From: Emmonsiellopsis sp. PD_33
Taxonomy: Eukaryota > Ascomycota > Eurotiomycetes > Onygenales > Ajellomycetaceae
Direction: 5' to 3'
DNA length: 64,000 nucleotides
NCBI GenBank assembly: GCA_032988165.1
Contig: JANTQF010000020.1
Location: forward strand, 163,344 to 227,343
The notes under the pieces: model-generated
The model's input: only the letters and a program-made list of their open reading frames with translations
Told to the model about the DNA's origin: nothing
Database searches by the model: none
Program-made: the position numbers and the translations under genes
In this document: positions 11,692 through 23,690 of the stretch, in pieces
How the letters are laid out: each line of letters starts with the position of its first letter
Position numbering within the stretch: position 1 is the stretch's first letter

Positions 11692-14600
11692 ATGGGGAAT
11701 ATAAGCAGCAGGCCTGATGACCCAAGCGCCCTCTATCTCAAAGACCAGGGAAAGCGTAAGTGTCCGTTTCGGAGCTCCGGAATCCCATGCCTTTTGTTTC
11801 TTGGTGTGTTTGGACTATGGTCATTAACTTATTTTCTTGATGTGCCTCCAGTGGCATTTACATCTCTCATAATCAGCAACTCCCGTGGAAATATTCTGTT
11901 GAATGTTGCTCCAAATTCATTCCCCTCTACAAGGATCGCGGCGCGGAGAGAGTCGGGCGACGATAAGCCCATCGAATATATACAGGTTAATCGCAACCAT
12001 GGCCCTTTCGCTCTCTTATATCCTTGTTCGCAAGGCTAATTAATTCTGGCTGGCTTTTAGGATCCCGAGTCTCCGCAAACCGGCGTACCTTCATTCCTTC
12101 TGAAACTGAATAACGACGACGAACTCGATTTTCGCTTCAATTTTCTTATCCGCCAGGGTCAGGCGAGGCAGGCCGCTACCTCGACCACAAATGGCGTTGC
12201 GAGTTCCTTACCCGAGGCCATCGACACTGTCCTCACTGGCCTCACATTTGCCCACGCATCAAATTCGAAGGATCTAGATAACCTTGTCACCAGAGAGTTC
12301 CATGCCAATCCAAACCTACAAAACAATTCAAACGTCCAACATGTGGGGAATTTTTCAACATCGGGTAACCCATCTATTCAGTTTGAGTGGACATGGAGAT
12401 GGAAGCCTCCCAGACAAGCAGAAGACAGAGGTGGGGGCTGGCGCAACTGCTGTAGCTTCCTCGACTACGATCAGAGAACCAATCGACTCAACACCCTTGC
12501 AACCTTTTCCTTCTGGGTCCAGAATACCGCCTACACTTTGTCGAGCCCCCAGATCCCATCTTCTCCTGGATTCGATCTGACCGTTCCTCCTCGTTATCGA
12601 ATACCCTCTTCTCAGTCTGTTCAGTCCCGAATGAGCGAGGTGGAAGTCGCAGGTGATCTACAAGCGCCTCCAACCCCTCCTGAGGGCGGTGACAATGCCC
12701 CTCCACCGCCGTCTGGAACAGCCCCAACTTCCGTCAAGGTAGACGTCACATGCCAACGCCCTGGTGAGGATATGAGTGCCGTTGAGGATGGACCCCTATT
12801 CCGCGCCACCATGAAGGCACTCGAACAGAAAACCGGTAACATGAGGACCAAGATGAAGAAAGTCTTAAAAAGGGCCGAGGCAGCGCATCAAGCGCAGACT
12901 GCCTGCAACGATTCCGTTGGCGCTTTTATTACTGCTCTCAACGAAGCATCAGTATCCAACGCCAACGCCATCCAACCTGCTTTGGAACATTACTTTGAAC
13001 GCATCGCTCGGGAAATTCTACAGTATGAGCAACAAAATACAGTGCATCTCCAAAAACTAATAATCGAACCGCTCTCGAAATTATATAATTATGATATCAA
13101 ACAGGCCGAAGCAAAGAAAAAGGATTTTGAGGAGGAAAGCAGAGATTATTACGCCTACGTGGGAAGGTATCTAGGTCAGCGACAGGATTCCCTGAAGGAA
13201 AAAAAGAGAGCAGAGAGCGATTCCAAGTACCAAACAAAGAGAAGAAATTTCGAACTGAAGCGCTTTGATTACTCCTCGTTTATGCAGGACCTTCATGGAG
13301 GAAGAAAGGAACAAGAGGTCCTGTCACACTTGACAAAGTATGCTGATACCCAAGCAAGGAGTTACTTGTCCGCCGCAAAGAAAATAGAGGAGATGGTTCC
13401 GCAACTCCAAGCCCTGATAGACGAAGTTTCAGATGCCGATAAAGAGTTTCAATTTCAGCGCACTGAGAGGGAGGAAAAGCGAAGGGCTTTGGAAAAGAGT
13501 ACAAAGAAGTACATCGAACCCGGATCCGTACCAAACACCGCTGGTTCGGCACCCGCACCGACGCCAGGACAGCCAAACGTCACGTACACATCTGACACCG
13601 AGCTCGGCCGTGCAGATAGTACTGGATCGCAAATGAAACCAGTCACAAGTAACAGCTCAGTACTGTCCTCATCTCCGAACGCTCCAGTTCTCGTCTCCCC
13701 AGCTGCGCCAGCGCCGGCAGGAGTACCCCCCACCGTATACGGGCAAAATCGATTCAAAGGCATTCGGGATTTGGAGGACCGCGACCTATCCAGCACGTCT
13801 GCCGAAATGCTCAATGTTCAGCATAGGAAGGAGGGTCTTTTATGGGCGCTATCTCGTCCGGGCTCTCATATAGATCCGAAGGGGATCAACAAACAAGCCT
13901 GGCATAAGTAAGACCGTTTATCCATGCCCTTTTTCTAGGTTTCAACAATCTCTTTGATAGCTGCCACACTGCTGGGGAATGGTTTCCATCATTTGGAGTT
14001 GAACGCATAGCTGATTATTCATCTCGCAGGTTTTGGATAGTTTTGGACCAAGGAAAGCTTTCTGAGTATAGCAACTGGAAGCAGAAACTGGATCTACACA
14101 TGGACCCGATAGACTTACGCATGGCATCTGTTCGAGAAGCTCGTAACGCAGAAAGACGCTTCTGCTTTGAGGTAATTACTCCACATTATAAGAGGATATA
14201 CCAGGCGACCTCAGAGGAAGATATGAATACGTGGATTGTCGCTATCAATAACGCCCTCCAAAGCGCGGTGGAAGGCAGAACGGTTCCACCCATAACTCTC
14301 CAGCAATCCGCGTCCGATATAACCACCCATCGTGATATTGGGTCCGTTTTAACTGGAAAGAGTTCTTCATACTCCGGCCAGCATGGATACTCCGGTTCCT
14401 CAAATGTCGGTGTGAATCGTCGAACAACAGTTGGTGCCCGGCCTAGTTATGTCCGAAGCGACAGCAACAGTTACGAGGAAAATCCGTCGAAGCTTTTACA
14501 GACAATCCGCGACGCCGACCAAGGCAATAGATGGTGTGCTGATTGTGGATCGCTCTCGAAAGTTGAATGGGTCTCAATCAATCTCGGCATCGTCCTTTGC

Positions 14601-15467
14601 ATTGAATGCAGTGGGATTCACCGCTCGCTGGGCACGCATATATCCAAAATTCGTTCACTAACCCTTGATATCCATTCTTTTTCCAATGATATTGTTGAGA
14701 TACTCTTACAAGTTGGCAATCGCGTCAGCAACATGGTTTGGGAGTCACGTTTGGATCAGGGGCTCAAGCCCACAGCACAGTCAACCAGGGATCACAGATT
14801 AAAGTTTATTACGGCAAAGTATACCGAAAGGGCTTACATTCAGCCCTTATCGACGACCCTTTCTCGATATGCGACGCCTGACGAGACGCTTATTTCCTCG
14901 ATCAAAAGAAATGACATCCAGGGTGTGTTATATGGAATTGCTCTTCGAGCCAATCTCAATGCAACCGACCGTTCCCGTGGTACGCATGCTGTCTTTTTGG
15001 CCCTTGCGGCGACAGATCCGGCCTCTCCAGATTCATCCGCACAGTCAGCGACAAACTCAAGGCCAACTAGCATAGCTTCCGCCGAAAAGCCTGTGGCATT
15101 CCCAATTGCCGAGCTTCTTGTCCAAAATGGGGCCGAAATTCCACATGAAATGCCGAGAATCCCTCTATCGCCTGCAGCGCAGCTATATGTCAATCAGCGG
15201 ATGGCTAAAGCGGTGGGAGGTACTGGTACCTTTGCTAGATCCGCTGCTTCCTCTGCGGGAGGTCCTGGCGCTGACACAGTCAGCGCATTGCCCCATATCC
15301 GCAACACCGGTGTTGTTATTGGCGGCGAGAACCTCTCCTCTACAGGGCCAGTTTCCTCTCATGCGCTCCCAGGATTAGACAGCAAGGAGCGAGAAAGATT
15401 ACAGAAGCGAGGAAGTGCCGGGGCTCGATTTGCCGGAAAGGTCGCGTCATTGGGATCTGATCGATAG
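11692..15467 (+). CDS. BAR-PH-ArfGAP protein (fungal centaurin / Cnt6-type)
   Basis: About 1160 aa in four exons: 11692-11755, 11852-11985, 12061-13907, 14030-15467. A leading region of roughly 310 residues precedes a helical BAR-type coiled domain (about 313-545). A PH domain follows (about 656-757, GLLWALSRPG to DMNTWIVAINNAL). The ArfGAP zinc finger sits at about 835-960, with WCADCG, CIECSGIHRSLG and HISKIRSLTLD giving the C-x2-C-x16-C-x2-C pattern and the catalytic Arg in HRSLG. The family binds phosphoinositide membranes and stimulates GTP hydrolysis on Arf GTPases in trafficking and polarised growth. The C-terminus is Ser/Gly-rich. The order BAR, PH, ArfGAP matches S. pombe Cnt6 and animal ACAPs, without obvious ankyrin repeats. 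Confidence 0.9.
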
Positions 15468-17332
15468 CTCCCTTGGTTGTTTTCCCTTTCATGACCTATA
15501 TTGATTTACTAAGTTGGAATATACCCCTCGATTTGTATAGCACTCTACGTGTTGGCTTGTGCTATCGGTGACGAACATAGCCGATGAAATTTCCCGGTGT
15601 TAGGTTGGGGGCGGATTAGCCCTTCGGTTCCGTACTGATGGGTGATATGAGACGCTCGCCCTTAAAGCTGGCTGGCTACAACGAGGCCTTCCTCGACTGG
15701 CTAGAGCTGTGACGATGACTCCTGAAGAAGGCGTTTATTGATATATACTGGAGGTGGACTTTCTCCTAAATGGCTTTGTAATTGTGTGTCCTATTACCCT
15801 TTCTCTCTTCCTTTTTGCTGCCTGGAGTCAAGTGTACGATGAAGACTATCGATTACCTGGTTTCGCGATGCCTGCCTGTATTGGTTGTTCCCCTATCCCT
15901 TACGACCAGAGTCCGATGCCGACACTTGGATTTTCATGTATCTCTTCTCGTGGCGCGGACATTCTTTCCTAACATCGCTTGTTACCTCGATGATACTTAA
16001 TGATAATATGATATGATTATGCCAACTAGACAGTCTGTGTGAGCTTGAAAGTGGAGCCGAACCGAAATCGGGGTTTTGATGGTGTCAATTCATACTTGGC
16101 ATTGCGGCCCGGGTCAAGCGATATTCACTTCGAGGACTGTAACTATACTCGGCACAGATCTGATGTGTAGTTTTGTTCGATGACAGTTCAGAGCGCCCTA
16201 TCTTCATATCCTCTCATTTAATTCTCCACCCTGAAGGATTGGAGAATTTGACTCGATAGCGGGATGACCAAGGCCTTGCTGACGAGTTAGTTATCCTTGA
16301 CACAACGCCACTAGCGCCGGAGCTGTTCTGGCTTTCCATTCGGCTTGCTTTTGAGTCCATCGCCGATCTAGTTCTTTGCCACCCACCACCAGCCAAGTTG
16401 CTGCTTCATGCAAATAACTTGGATGTTTCCGCCATTTTTCGTATCCAACTTCGCAATAATGGCCACCGTGCCCACTCACCGATTGTATCCCTGCTGGCTG
16501 GACCCTAGACAAGCACCAGTCCTCCAGCTCACCGCCAGCCACCCTCCTGACCGATTCCTTGTGGAGAGAGATACGATTAGAATGGGCGGCAGCTAATCCA
16601 TATTTTGGTGGATAGACCCCTGGATAGCTGGAATCCTCGCGCCTGTGGGCAACTCTGGCTTCGTAATAGCTGTGAGGCGAGGCATGGATGGTTGCTGATG
16701 CCCTTCAAGTGTCTATCTTGGCCTGACTTTGCATGTTCTGGACAAAAGTCAACAACCTTGGTTGTATATTGCTGGCCTGGTCATCAGTGCTCTCTTCTCC
16801 CCAGATTCTTGCAGCCGCCATATTCCTTTTTCCTCCCGGAAATGATTTGGCGTTAGAGTTGTCGCGTTTTACAAGTTTGCGCCACTGCCACTGCCATCAT
16901 ATATTTATCATCATCTTTGCATATCTTAAAGGCCGGAGCCTTTAATCTTTCCCGCTCTCTTTGACTACGGTTCCTCACACTTTTTTGATCCCTGCTGGTT
17001 TACACTCTGTCTGTGCCATCTTCTAAACCAAATAACCCAAACCCGGCAGGATAGTCTGTCGGTAAAGCTTGTATTATCAAGTTTGCTCAAAGGTTCGATA
17101 GAACTTCGTCTTTTTACTTCATTATCCTTCCAACAATTTGGATTTAGCTACGCATCCAGCTATCCAGATACATCCCTGCAGCATCAGAAATAACAAATCA
17201 ATAGGTTGGCGCTGCTTCCTCAGTAGTCTGAGGAGAAACGAAGCCATCTTTATATTAGGATACGATATAGTTTGACAAATTCCTAGATCATATTTGGCTA
17301 ACTTGACTTATTATTCCTTAGGACGGATAGAG
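15468..17332. other. Long spacer before the YTH gene
   Basis: Nearly 1.9 kb without a supported gene. The first part is the 3' flank of the ArfGAP gene. The part from about 16400 is pyrimidine-rich and probably leader or promoter of the next gene. TTCCTTAG at 17314-17321, preceded by GGCTAAC, looks like a 3' splice site 12 nt before the YTH-gene ATG, so a 5'-UTR intron or an unseen upstream exon is possible. Small open frames (15754-15972, 16605-16856) show no conserved character. Confidence 0.4.
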
Positions 17333-19148
17333 ATGACCCATCCTACTAGTCCCTGGAGTCGAGCAGACAGTGAGCAACATATTTCAAGATCGAGTGCAGG
17401 GGATGTAGATCTAATGCCCAACGCCGGGAACTTGGCCATTCAGCATAGCTTCTACTCGGTTCCGCCGTCATTTATACATCCTACCGGGCCTTTGTATCTA
17501 CAACGTCGGATGCCACCCGGCAATGTGTATGATATGTGGAATCTTGGTCGATACCGCGCGACCTACAACTACTGCGGGCCTTATCCCTATGTACCCAATA
17601 TACCAACAAACCAATCTACCTTCCAGCAGGTGTCGTTCCAGCAGCAGGGGTCTCCCTCATCTACTCACCCAGCTTATCACGAGGCGCTGGTCTTTCAATT
17701 CCCAAGATATCAACATGTCCCTTCCGAATCCATCTATATCGGTCAAAATGTCCACGGGAACCCAATGCCACCTTACGTCCACAACATTGAGGCTACAGGT
17801 CACCTCCGCATTGTCCCTGAATCAACATCCCAGACGATGCCTGCTGCAAATTACACCATTGTTGACGGCTCTATTTCAACTGGTCTGGGGAGTCAGTTTA
17901 CGGGGCAGCTAGGGAGAAAACACCGTGAGTTATGGCCCCGCGACGGTAAAAGAGGGATGTTGCTTAGCACTTAAGGGCTCATATATCTTCGGGATTTAGT
18001 TGCGCCAGCTATCACTGAACAACCAAGTCCTCGAGGGCCCCCAAGGAAACCGAAGCAGTCAGGGCATGCCTTGTGGGTAGGGAACCTCCCATCCCGTGCC
18101 AGCATTGTTGATCTCAAGGACCACTTTTCCCGAGATGCCGCTGAGGAAATCGAGAGCGTATTTTTGATATCAAACAGCAACTGTGCTTTCGTGAACTATA
18201 AAACAGAGATAGCGTGTGTTTCTGCGCTGGCCAGGTTCCACGATTCAAGATTCCAGGGGGTTAGATTGGTTTGCAGACTGCGTCGAACTGGTTCCGGCGA
18301 CGGCCATAAAACCTTGTCTCCATTGTCAGGGGCACCTCAAGAAAATATCACGGGAGAGGCGGACGCAGATATGGATTTGGACAATAACAAGGATCAAGCC
18401 CGTGAGCCCTCGACTGCTACGGTCCCTGAACGGTTTTTTATAGTGAAGAGTCTGACTATTGAGGATATCGAGCGGAGTCGAGTCAGCGGGGTTTGGGCCA
18501 CTCAGAAACATAACGAGGCGACGCTGAATCATGCATATGAGGTGGGAGACCCCGACCTCCCAAAACCAGACCTGGTTCAGCATGTGAAGTACTAGGGTTT
18601 AATAGGCCACTTGCTAACTGCTTTCGCAATAGTCTTCAAAAGCCGTATATTTGATATTCTCGGCCAATAAATCCGGGGAATATTTTGGCTATGCCCGAAT
18701 GGTTTCACCCATCCCCCCTGGCGATACGAACCCCCCTCAAGATATGCAAGAAAGCAACATGGTGATGAGTTCGGAATCGCCCATCACTATTGCAACGCCG
18801 GCCACAGAAGCCGCACCAGCGGGCGTCATCTTCGAAGACCGAGCCAGAGGCACAATATTTTGGGAAAGTGATCGCGATGAAAACACAGAAACAGCGGACA
18901 CGGACAAAGGTGCTGGGACAGAGGTTGATGACAAGCCAATCGACCAGCCTTTCGGGAGACCCTTCAGTGTGGAGTGGCTATCCTGGCAACGGCTTCCATT
19001 CCATCGCACGCGGGGGCTCCGGAACCCTTGGAATGCAAACAAGGAGGTGAAAATTGCCAGAGATGGAACGGAGCTTGAGCCAACTGTTGGTAGAAGCTTG
19101 ATCGAGCTATTCAGTTTGACCCCGCAGACAGTGATGGGGTACAGGTAG
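17333..19148 (+). CDS. RRM-YTH RNA-binding protein (m6A reader, YTHDC1-like)
   Basis: About 549 aa in three exons: 17333-17924, 18000-18541, 18633-19148. The first ~200 residues are Pro/Gln/Tyr-rich and low in order. An RRM follows at about 219-290, with RNP2 LWVGNL and RNP1 NCAFVNYK. A YTH domain spans about 340-530: RFFIVKSLTIEDIERS, GVWATQKHNEATLN, VYLIFSANKSGEYFGYARM, FSVEWLSWQRLPF and NPWNANKEVKIARDGTE. The Trp of GVWATQ and the Trp of VEWLSW match aromatic-cage positions that bind N6-methyladenosine. A long acidic insert (about 410-470) splits the YTH fold. The presumed role is nuclear or cytoplasmic recognition of methylated RNA. The start may lie in an upstream exon. Confidence 0.88.
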
Positions 19149-19653
19149 TCGGGTGGTCGGCCGTCATGTAGCATTTGCTGGTGATGGATATTTTAGAGCT
19201 TGCTTTGCATCTAAGGGGCTACGTGGGTGGGGTACCTGTATTCAGGGGTTGGGATGGCGTTAAATGTCCGTCAGAATGGCTAACCAGACTGGTGGGGGTG
19301 TGGAGCGATTAGATGGGCTGATTCTATAAGTATATATCGCTTCCCTCCCTTTGCCTCTAGCCGCGAGCCCCTGAATCCGTATCGTGTTATGTGTGAATGT
19401 TGAAAACTTGACTAGAACGCCCAACTGCCACTGCAACTCAATTGGTGTACATATATACATAACCGTCGGATGATGGACTGATATTAGGGATAAGAGAGAA
19501 AAAATGCCGAATATTATTAAAAAAGAACTGGGATCAAGTGGATGGATAGATATAGAAAAAATTTGTCAAATGGCGTTCTTAATTGATACGTTTATGATTG
19601 CTATACAGAAAGCGAAGTATGGGCATAAAAATATTTATCATGAATAATTATCG
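19149..19653. other. Convergent intergenic spacer
   Basis: 3' flanks of the YTH and oxygenase genes. AT-rich, with A/T runs at 19495-19530 and 19600-19650. No gene or repeat was recognised. Confidence 0.35.
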
Positions 19654-20517
19654 CTATTGAGGGGAATCATCTCGGCGAAACATGATGTCCGTACGCAAGG
19701 TATATTTGGTGCCTTGCAAAACTTCTTCTCCGGAATGGAGCAGGCCTTTGTGCTGGAAGATCAAGACGGAGCCCGTTTTGGGGTAGAAGGCAAAGGAGCC
19801 CTCATTATCCGAGTTCCATGGAGGATAGAAGGTGGTTGCGCCGCCTCGAAGTGGCCTCGAATTAAGTTCATCCTTCTCGACGGTGCCTTGGTACACGTCG
19901 GGGGATAGTTTGGATGACTTCTGCTCACCCGGTTCACCATTCAGGTACAGGTGAACGGTGAAGAAGGAAATTTCCTCGCCGGAAGGAGTCACATAACAGC
20001 CATCGGTATGCTGGTGAAAGTATTCGCCGCCATGATATCGCAGGAAGCGAAGACGCTCGTTCAGTCTCGAGAGACGCCACGTCTCGCCTCGTTTGGCGGG
20101 CCCAGGACCGGTGACGTGCGGGACATCTCGGAGAATCTCGACAGGGTCTTTGATAAAGGGTAGGATGCGAGAAAGAATGCGATCGGCCAGCCAGGGGGTA
20201 TCCCATATGATACGGGAGCAGCTCCGGGCGTCAGGGATGAACTTCTGCATTCCACCGCCCACATTGACCAGAGCAACCTCCCAGTTGGGGGTTGTGTTTT
20301 GCTCTGAGAGGGTGGACTGTTCGGCAGCGTGGATGAGGAGGTTGCATTCTTCTTCGGTGAGAAGATCATCTACCACGGCAGCATAGTGATTTTTGTATTC
20401 TGGAAGCGGGTCGTTGGTCTTGGTGAAGTCGATGCGGTGGAACGAGGCGTTTTGGGGAGGGGATGCGAGGAAGTCTTCGGGCACGCAACCCGGCTTCTCG
20501 AAGGTTAAAGTAGCCAT
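19654..20517 (-). CDS. 2-oxoglutarate/Fe(II) oxygenase (prolyl 4-hydroxylase-like)
   Basis: Single exon, 287 aa, with no signal peptide, so probably cytosolic or nuclear. The double-stranded beta-helix signature is complete: YHGGEYFHQHTDG gives His170 and Asp172 as iron ligands, GLLHSGEEV gives His261, and YTLRTDIMF gives Arg275 as the likely 2-oxoglutarate-binding basic residue. The upstream helix VVDDLLTEEECNLLIHAAE is typical of P4Hc-type proteins. Its hydroxylation target is unknown. It could modify a protein side chain or a small molecule; the sequence does not decide between these. Confidence 0.82.
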   Translation of the reverse strand: MATLTFEKPGCVPEDFLASPPQNASFHRIDFTKTNDPLPEYKNHYAAVVDDLLTEEECNLLIHAAEQSTLSEQNTTPNWEVALVNVGGGMQKFIPDARSCSRIIWDTPWLADRILSRILPFIKDPVEILRDVPHVTGPGPAKRGETWRLSRLNERLRFLRYHGGEYFHQHTDGCYVTPSGEEISFFTVHLYLNGEPGEQKSSKLSPDVYQGTVEKDELNSRPLRGGATTFYPPWNSDNEGSFAFYPKTGSVLIFQHKGLLHSGEEVLQGTKYTLRTDIMFRRDDSPQ

Positions 20518-20894
20518 GGTGAAGATGCGACCTGGGAATGGGGGTAGAGGTATATTAATGTATTAGTTGGATTTTGGGATGGTTGCAGAACGGTATCCGG
20601 GAAATTCTGGTCTCTATTTATATATACTCTGGAGAGGATGGAGGGGCTGCAATTCAGGCAACCGTTGCGGGTGGTACTATGACTCCGCCTCCTAAGGCAG
20701 TGTCTGTGGGCCTGTTGGACGGGTCTTCAGGATTGGCCCCAGAAGGAATACAGCAAAGCGGAGGGGATGCTTGGGCCGAGAGTAGAGCGTGTTTCTGGCT
20801 TCATTTTGTTCCAAGTTTTCTATATCACCAACCCCTGAATACGAAAAAGAAACTCGTGGTGGATGGCCATGCGATGACTAATCGTCAAATACCA

Positions 20895-20906
20895 TACCGT
20901 ACGGTA
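20895..20906. promoter_or_regulatory. 12-bp perfect palindrome taccgtacggta
   Basis: Reads identically on both strands and continues into a second acggtac unit. It lies about 380 bp upstream of the minus-strand oxygenase ATG and about 690 bp upstream of the plus-strand gene. It could be a dimeric transcription-factor site; no factor is assigned. Confidence 0.3.
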
Positions 20907-21026
20907 CGGTACCCGATACGGGAGGCTTCCCCACCCCGGGTGGGTCCAGTCCGGGGAAAAATACCGCTAGCGGGCTGTGTCATGGCGCGTAACGGTGTGT
21001 AATGCTTACTCACAGCTCCAACCTCC

Positions 21027-21105
21027 TCGACTTCATCCTCGACTTCGACTTCGACTTCATCTTCAACTTCATCTTCTTCTTCATCTTCGGTTCTTCTTCT
21101 CCTGT
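21027..21105 (+). repeat. Pyrimidine-rich CTTCAT/CTTCGA tract
   Basis: Imperfect repeats of cttcga and cttcat over about 80 bases upstream of the Ser/Pro-rich gene. Such CT-rich leaders are common in fungal promoters near transcription starts. A similar tract occurs at 40525-40590. Confidence 0.6.
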
Positions 21106-21597
21106 CCATTCTATTTCTTCTTCTGTTTTCCTTCTCTCAGTGTCTTCTTTGCTTCCGCTTCTTGTCTCTGTGCTAGCGTCTATTTCTGCCCTCCGCATTC
21201 CCAAGGTTCATGCAAACAAAGCCTCCAAACCCTCCCGCTGCTTGACCCCGCTGTCTTGCCACTCCATTCCTTGCTCAACCAAGCATTATCTCCAGCTCTT
21301 CACCTACGCCCCCAGGACTCTGTGCTTTTCTTTCCCCTCGTCTTCCCGAGCGGGAGTCACGCCCAGTCATGTAATTAATTCTACTCGAATCCCTCGTCGA
21401 GATCCTTAGTTTCAACACTGCTTCTGCGGCCACTCTCTCTGCAATCGACACAGCAAACCCATATATCTCTTTGCTATTGCGTTATCTGCAATCCGCTGCT
21501 GGTGTCCGACGACGACGACCGCTACCCCGCCTGGAAGTGACAGCTCGACAGGGTACATATCCAACATTTCTACCTGTTGCTCCACTGCTCAATTGAC

Positions 21598-22491
21598 ATG
21601 TCCCAACCGCCCTCAAATACCCCGCCCTCTGCTACTGCGCCTGGGCCTGCGCCTTCACGGAGCCGCCGTGCTTCCATTGCCTCTGGCACCTCGTTTTCGG
21701 AGCTCTTCTCGAGAGCTGGCAACGTTGGCCCTCCCCCTCCCCCACCAGCCAGTGCCAGGAATGGCCGCGACCCAATCATGTCCGCCGCAACCTCCCAAGC
21801 ACAGCAGCGCCGTCGCATGTCCATTACCACTCTAGGCCTCTCGGGCTCACCAACTCAGCCATCGCCATTTGGGAACCAGAATGCCCGTCGCGGAAGCGTC
21901 TCGAGCTCCGTCATGTCCGGCTCGCCTAGCGGGGAAAATGCTGTTGTCGAAGAAAACGATACCGACACCCCAATGACCTCCCCTACCACCCCATTCGCTC
22001 GCCGTGTCTCGTTTGGTGCCCAAGCATTCCGTGACCGTGTTGGAAGTGTTGGTACAAATGGTAGATATTCCTCTGGAATTCCTACAGCAACCTTGCATCG
22101 ATCACTATCCACCACCAGCTCTTCCTCTGCAAGCAGTTCTGTTGTGCCTGCTGCAAGTACGCATAAAAACCATCCCCAGAATAATAAGTCTAACTATTCT
22201 TCTTGGCGTCCAATAGGAGAAGGCTTCAACTGGCCAGAAGCTCTTCGAACTAGGGCCGAGCGTGCTCCGTCTATCGGTAGTTTCTCTGCAGGTTCCCCGA
22301 CGGCACCCCAAGGTCTGTCGTCTACTGTTGCCAGCACAAAGCCGGCGCATCACCAGCGAGCGGCTTCAGTTGCGACTATGGAGCAGCCTCCCCAAGAACC
22401 TCGGGCACAACAGAAACCGCAGCAGCCCAAAGCAAAGCCGAAACCCGACTATTTTCAAGAGAAAATTTTGAGGGCGGACTTCATGGATTAA
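21598..22491 (+). CDS. Ser/Pro-rich fungal protein of unknown function
   Basis: Single exon of 297 aa, rich in Ser, Pro and Ala. Basophilic phosphorylation-like motifs (SRRAS, RRRMS, RRGS, RRVS) recur along the first half, each an Arg-Arg-x-Ser type site that kinases such as PKA use. A conserved-looking block GEGFNWPEALRTRAERAPS lies at about 214-232, and the C-terminus ends DYFQEKILRADFMD. There is no signal peptide or membrane span, so it is probably an intrinsically disordered regulatory protein. I recall similar short proteins across Eurotiomycetes but no characterised function. ATG 21598 was chosen because it is the first ATG in frame. Confidence 0.7.
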   Translation: MSQPPSNTPPSATAPGPAPSRSRRASIASGTSFSELFSRAGNVGPPPPPPASARNGRDPIMSAATSQAQQRRRMSITTLGLSGSPTQPSPFGNQNARRGSVSSSVMSGSPSGENAVVEENDTDTPMTSPTTPFARRVSFGAQAFRDRVGSVGTNGRYSSGIPTATLHRSLSTTSSSSASSSVVPAASTHKNHPQNNKSNYSSWRPIGEGFNWPEALRTRAERAPSIGSFSAGSPTAPQGLSSTVASTKPAHHQRAASVATMEQPPQEPRAQQKPQQPKAKPKPDYFQEKILRADFMD

Positions 22492-23690
22492 GGTTTACTT
22501 CTTACCTTCCTGCCTCTGTTTTTTCTTGCTGTTCTTTCCTGCCTTCCGCCGAGCCGGGAAAGGAAAAGGATTCACGAAAAAAGAAAGAAGGAAATGAAGC
22601 TTTACCCCTACGCTCGCATCGTTGGCGATTCTGGCGGAATTCCTTTTTGCCTTACTTCTCCAGTTTACGGGCGACACCAGGCTGACTAGATCACCGAAGA
22701 AGTGCAATTATGCCGCTTTGCGATCTACGGTTGTCGATGCGGTAGTTGAATAGTATGGCCAATACGAGGTCTTGAGCCAACTTCGTTGCCTCCAGGTGGA
22801 CATTTCTTTGAAATTACCGGCTGTCTTACACTTGCAGCTTGTGCGGTATTTTTGACATGATGTTTCCTTATTTCATACTTCATACTTCATATTTCATATT
22901 TCATATTCTCTCTTATTGAATCTGACAATGTCGAGCGTCAAACATGTCTTATTTCCTATTTTTGCCGCCGAGTAACGTGGCCGGCCTTGTTTCTCTCATC
23001 TTACTTACGATGGCCCATGGCGTGCTGGGAGTTTTGGGGTTTCTGGTGGTTGAGCGGAGTTGAAACGTCTTGTGTTTTTCGACCTTGCTATCGTCTTCCT
23101 TCCCCCCTGAACCTAGGCGGATCTATTTATCGGTTACTGTTCTATCAAAAGAATAACCAGTTGGTCGGGATGATATTTACATCCACCACTCCATTCACTA
23201 TTCTTCTTCTTTTTAGCTCAGATATCCTAGTAGTCAACTATTTCTACTCTACTTAAAGTAGAAACCATCCCTAATCCTATCTTCCATTAGGGGTATTCTC
23301 CACCACATGTTATACATCAGACATGGATTGAATTATAGCCAGACCGTAATCTGGGCGGCGCCTATCATTAGAGGAAGAAGCTACATATATCTACCTTTTA
23401 GGACTTGTAAGTATGTATGCTGAAAATAAGACACTGTTATTATTACCACAGGGTATATATAAAACATGCGATCGATGGTTTAATCGACTCAAAAGAAAAA
23501 GAAAAGAAAAGGATATAATCAAACTATGCATGCGTACCAGTTCCATCCAGCGGCCCAGAGCCTCGGGGACTTGGCTGGAGAGAATAGGAAAAACAAGGTG
23601 ATTGAACTCAAGAGCACAACCATGGAATGCTCGCCACATTCACCATTCCCGAACAGAGCGAACGACAGCCACCAGATACCAACACATTCT
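22492..23690. other. Convergent intergenic spacer
   Basis: 1.2 kb between the Ser/Pro-rich gene and the 3' end of STT4. It contains a short heptamer repeat at about 22871-22905 (tcatact and ttcatat units) and AT-rich 3' flank. No gene or RNA was recognised. Confidence 0.4.
22871..22905. repeat. Short heptanucleotide tandem repeat
   Basis: Two tcatact units are followed by three ttcatat units, a small AT-rich minisatellite in non-coding DNA. Confidence 0.6.

Larger units (their letters stand above)
20518..21597. promoter_or_regulatory. Divergent promoter with palindrome and pyrimidine leader
   Basis: About 1.1 kb between the oxygenase gene (minus) and the Ser/Pro-rich protein gene (plus). 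It includes a perfect 12-bp palindrome taccgtacggta at 20895-20906 and a long CTTCAT/CTTCGA-type pyrimidine tract at about 21027-21100. The tract is probably in the 5' leader of the downstream gene. Open frames through the tract are low-complexity and not believed to be genes. Confidence 0.4.

Noticed and set aside
20977..21409. Overlapping open frames of 130-142 codons before the Ser/Pro-rich gene
   Set aside because: They run through a pyrimidine repeat; Leu/His/Phe low complexity and no start context or homology signal.
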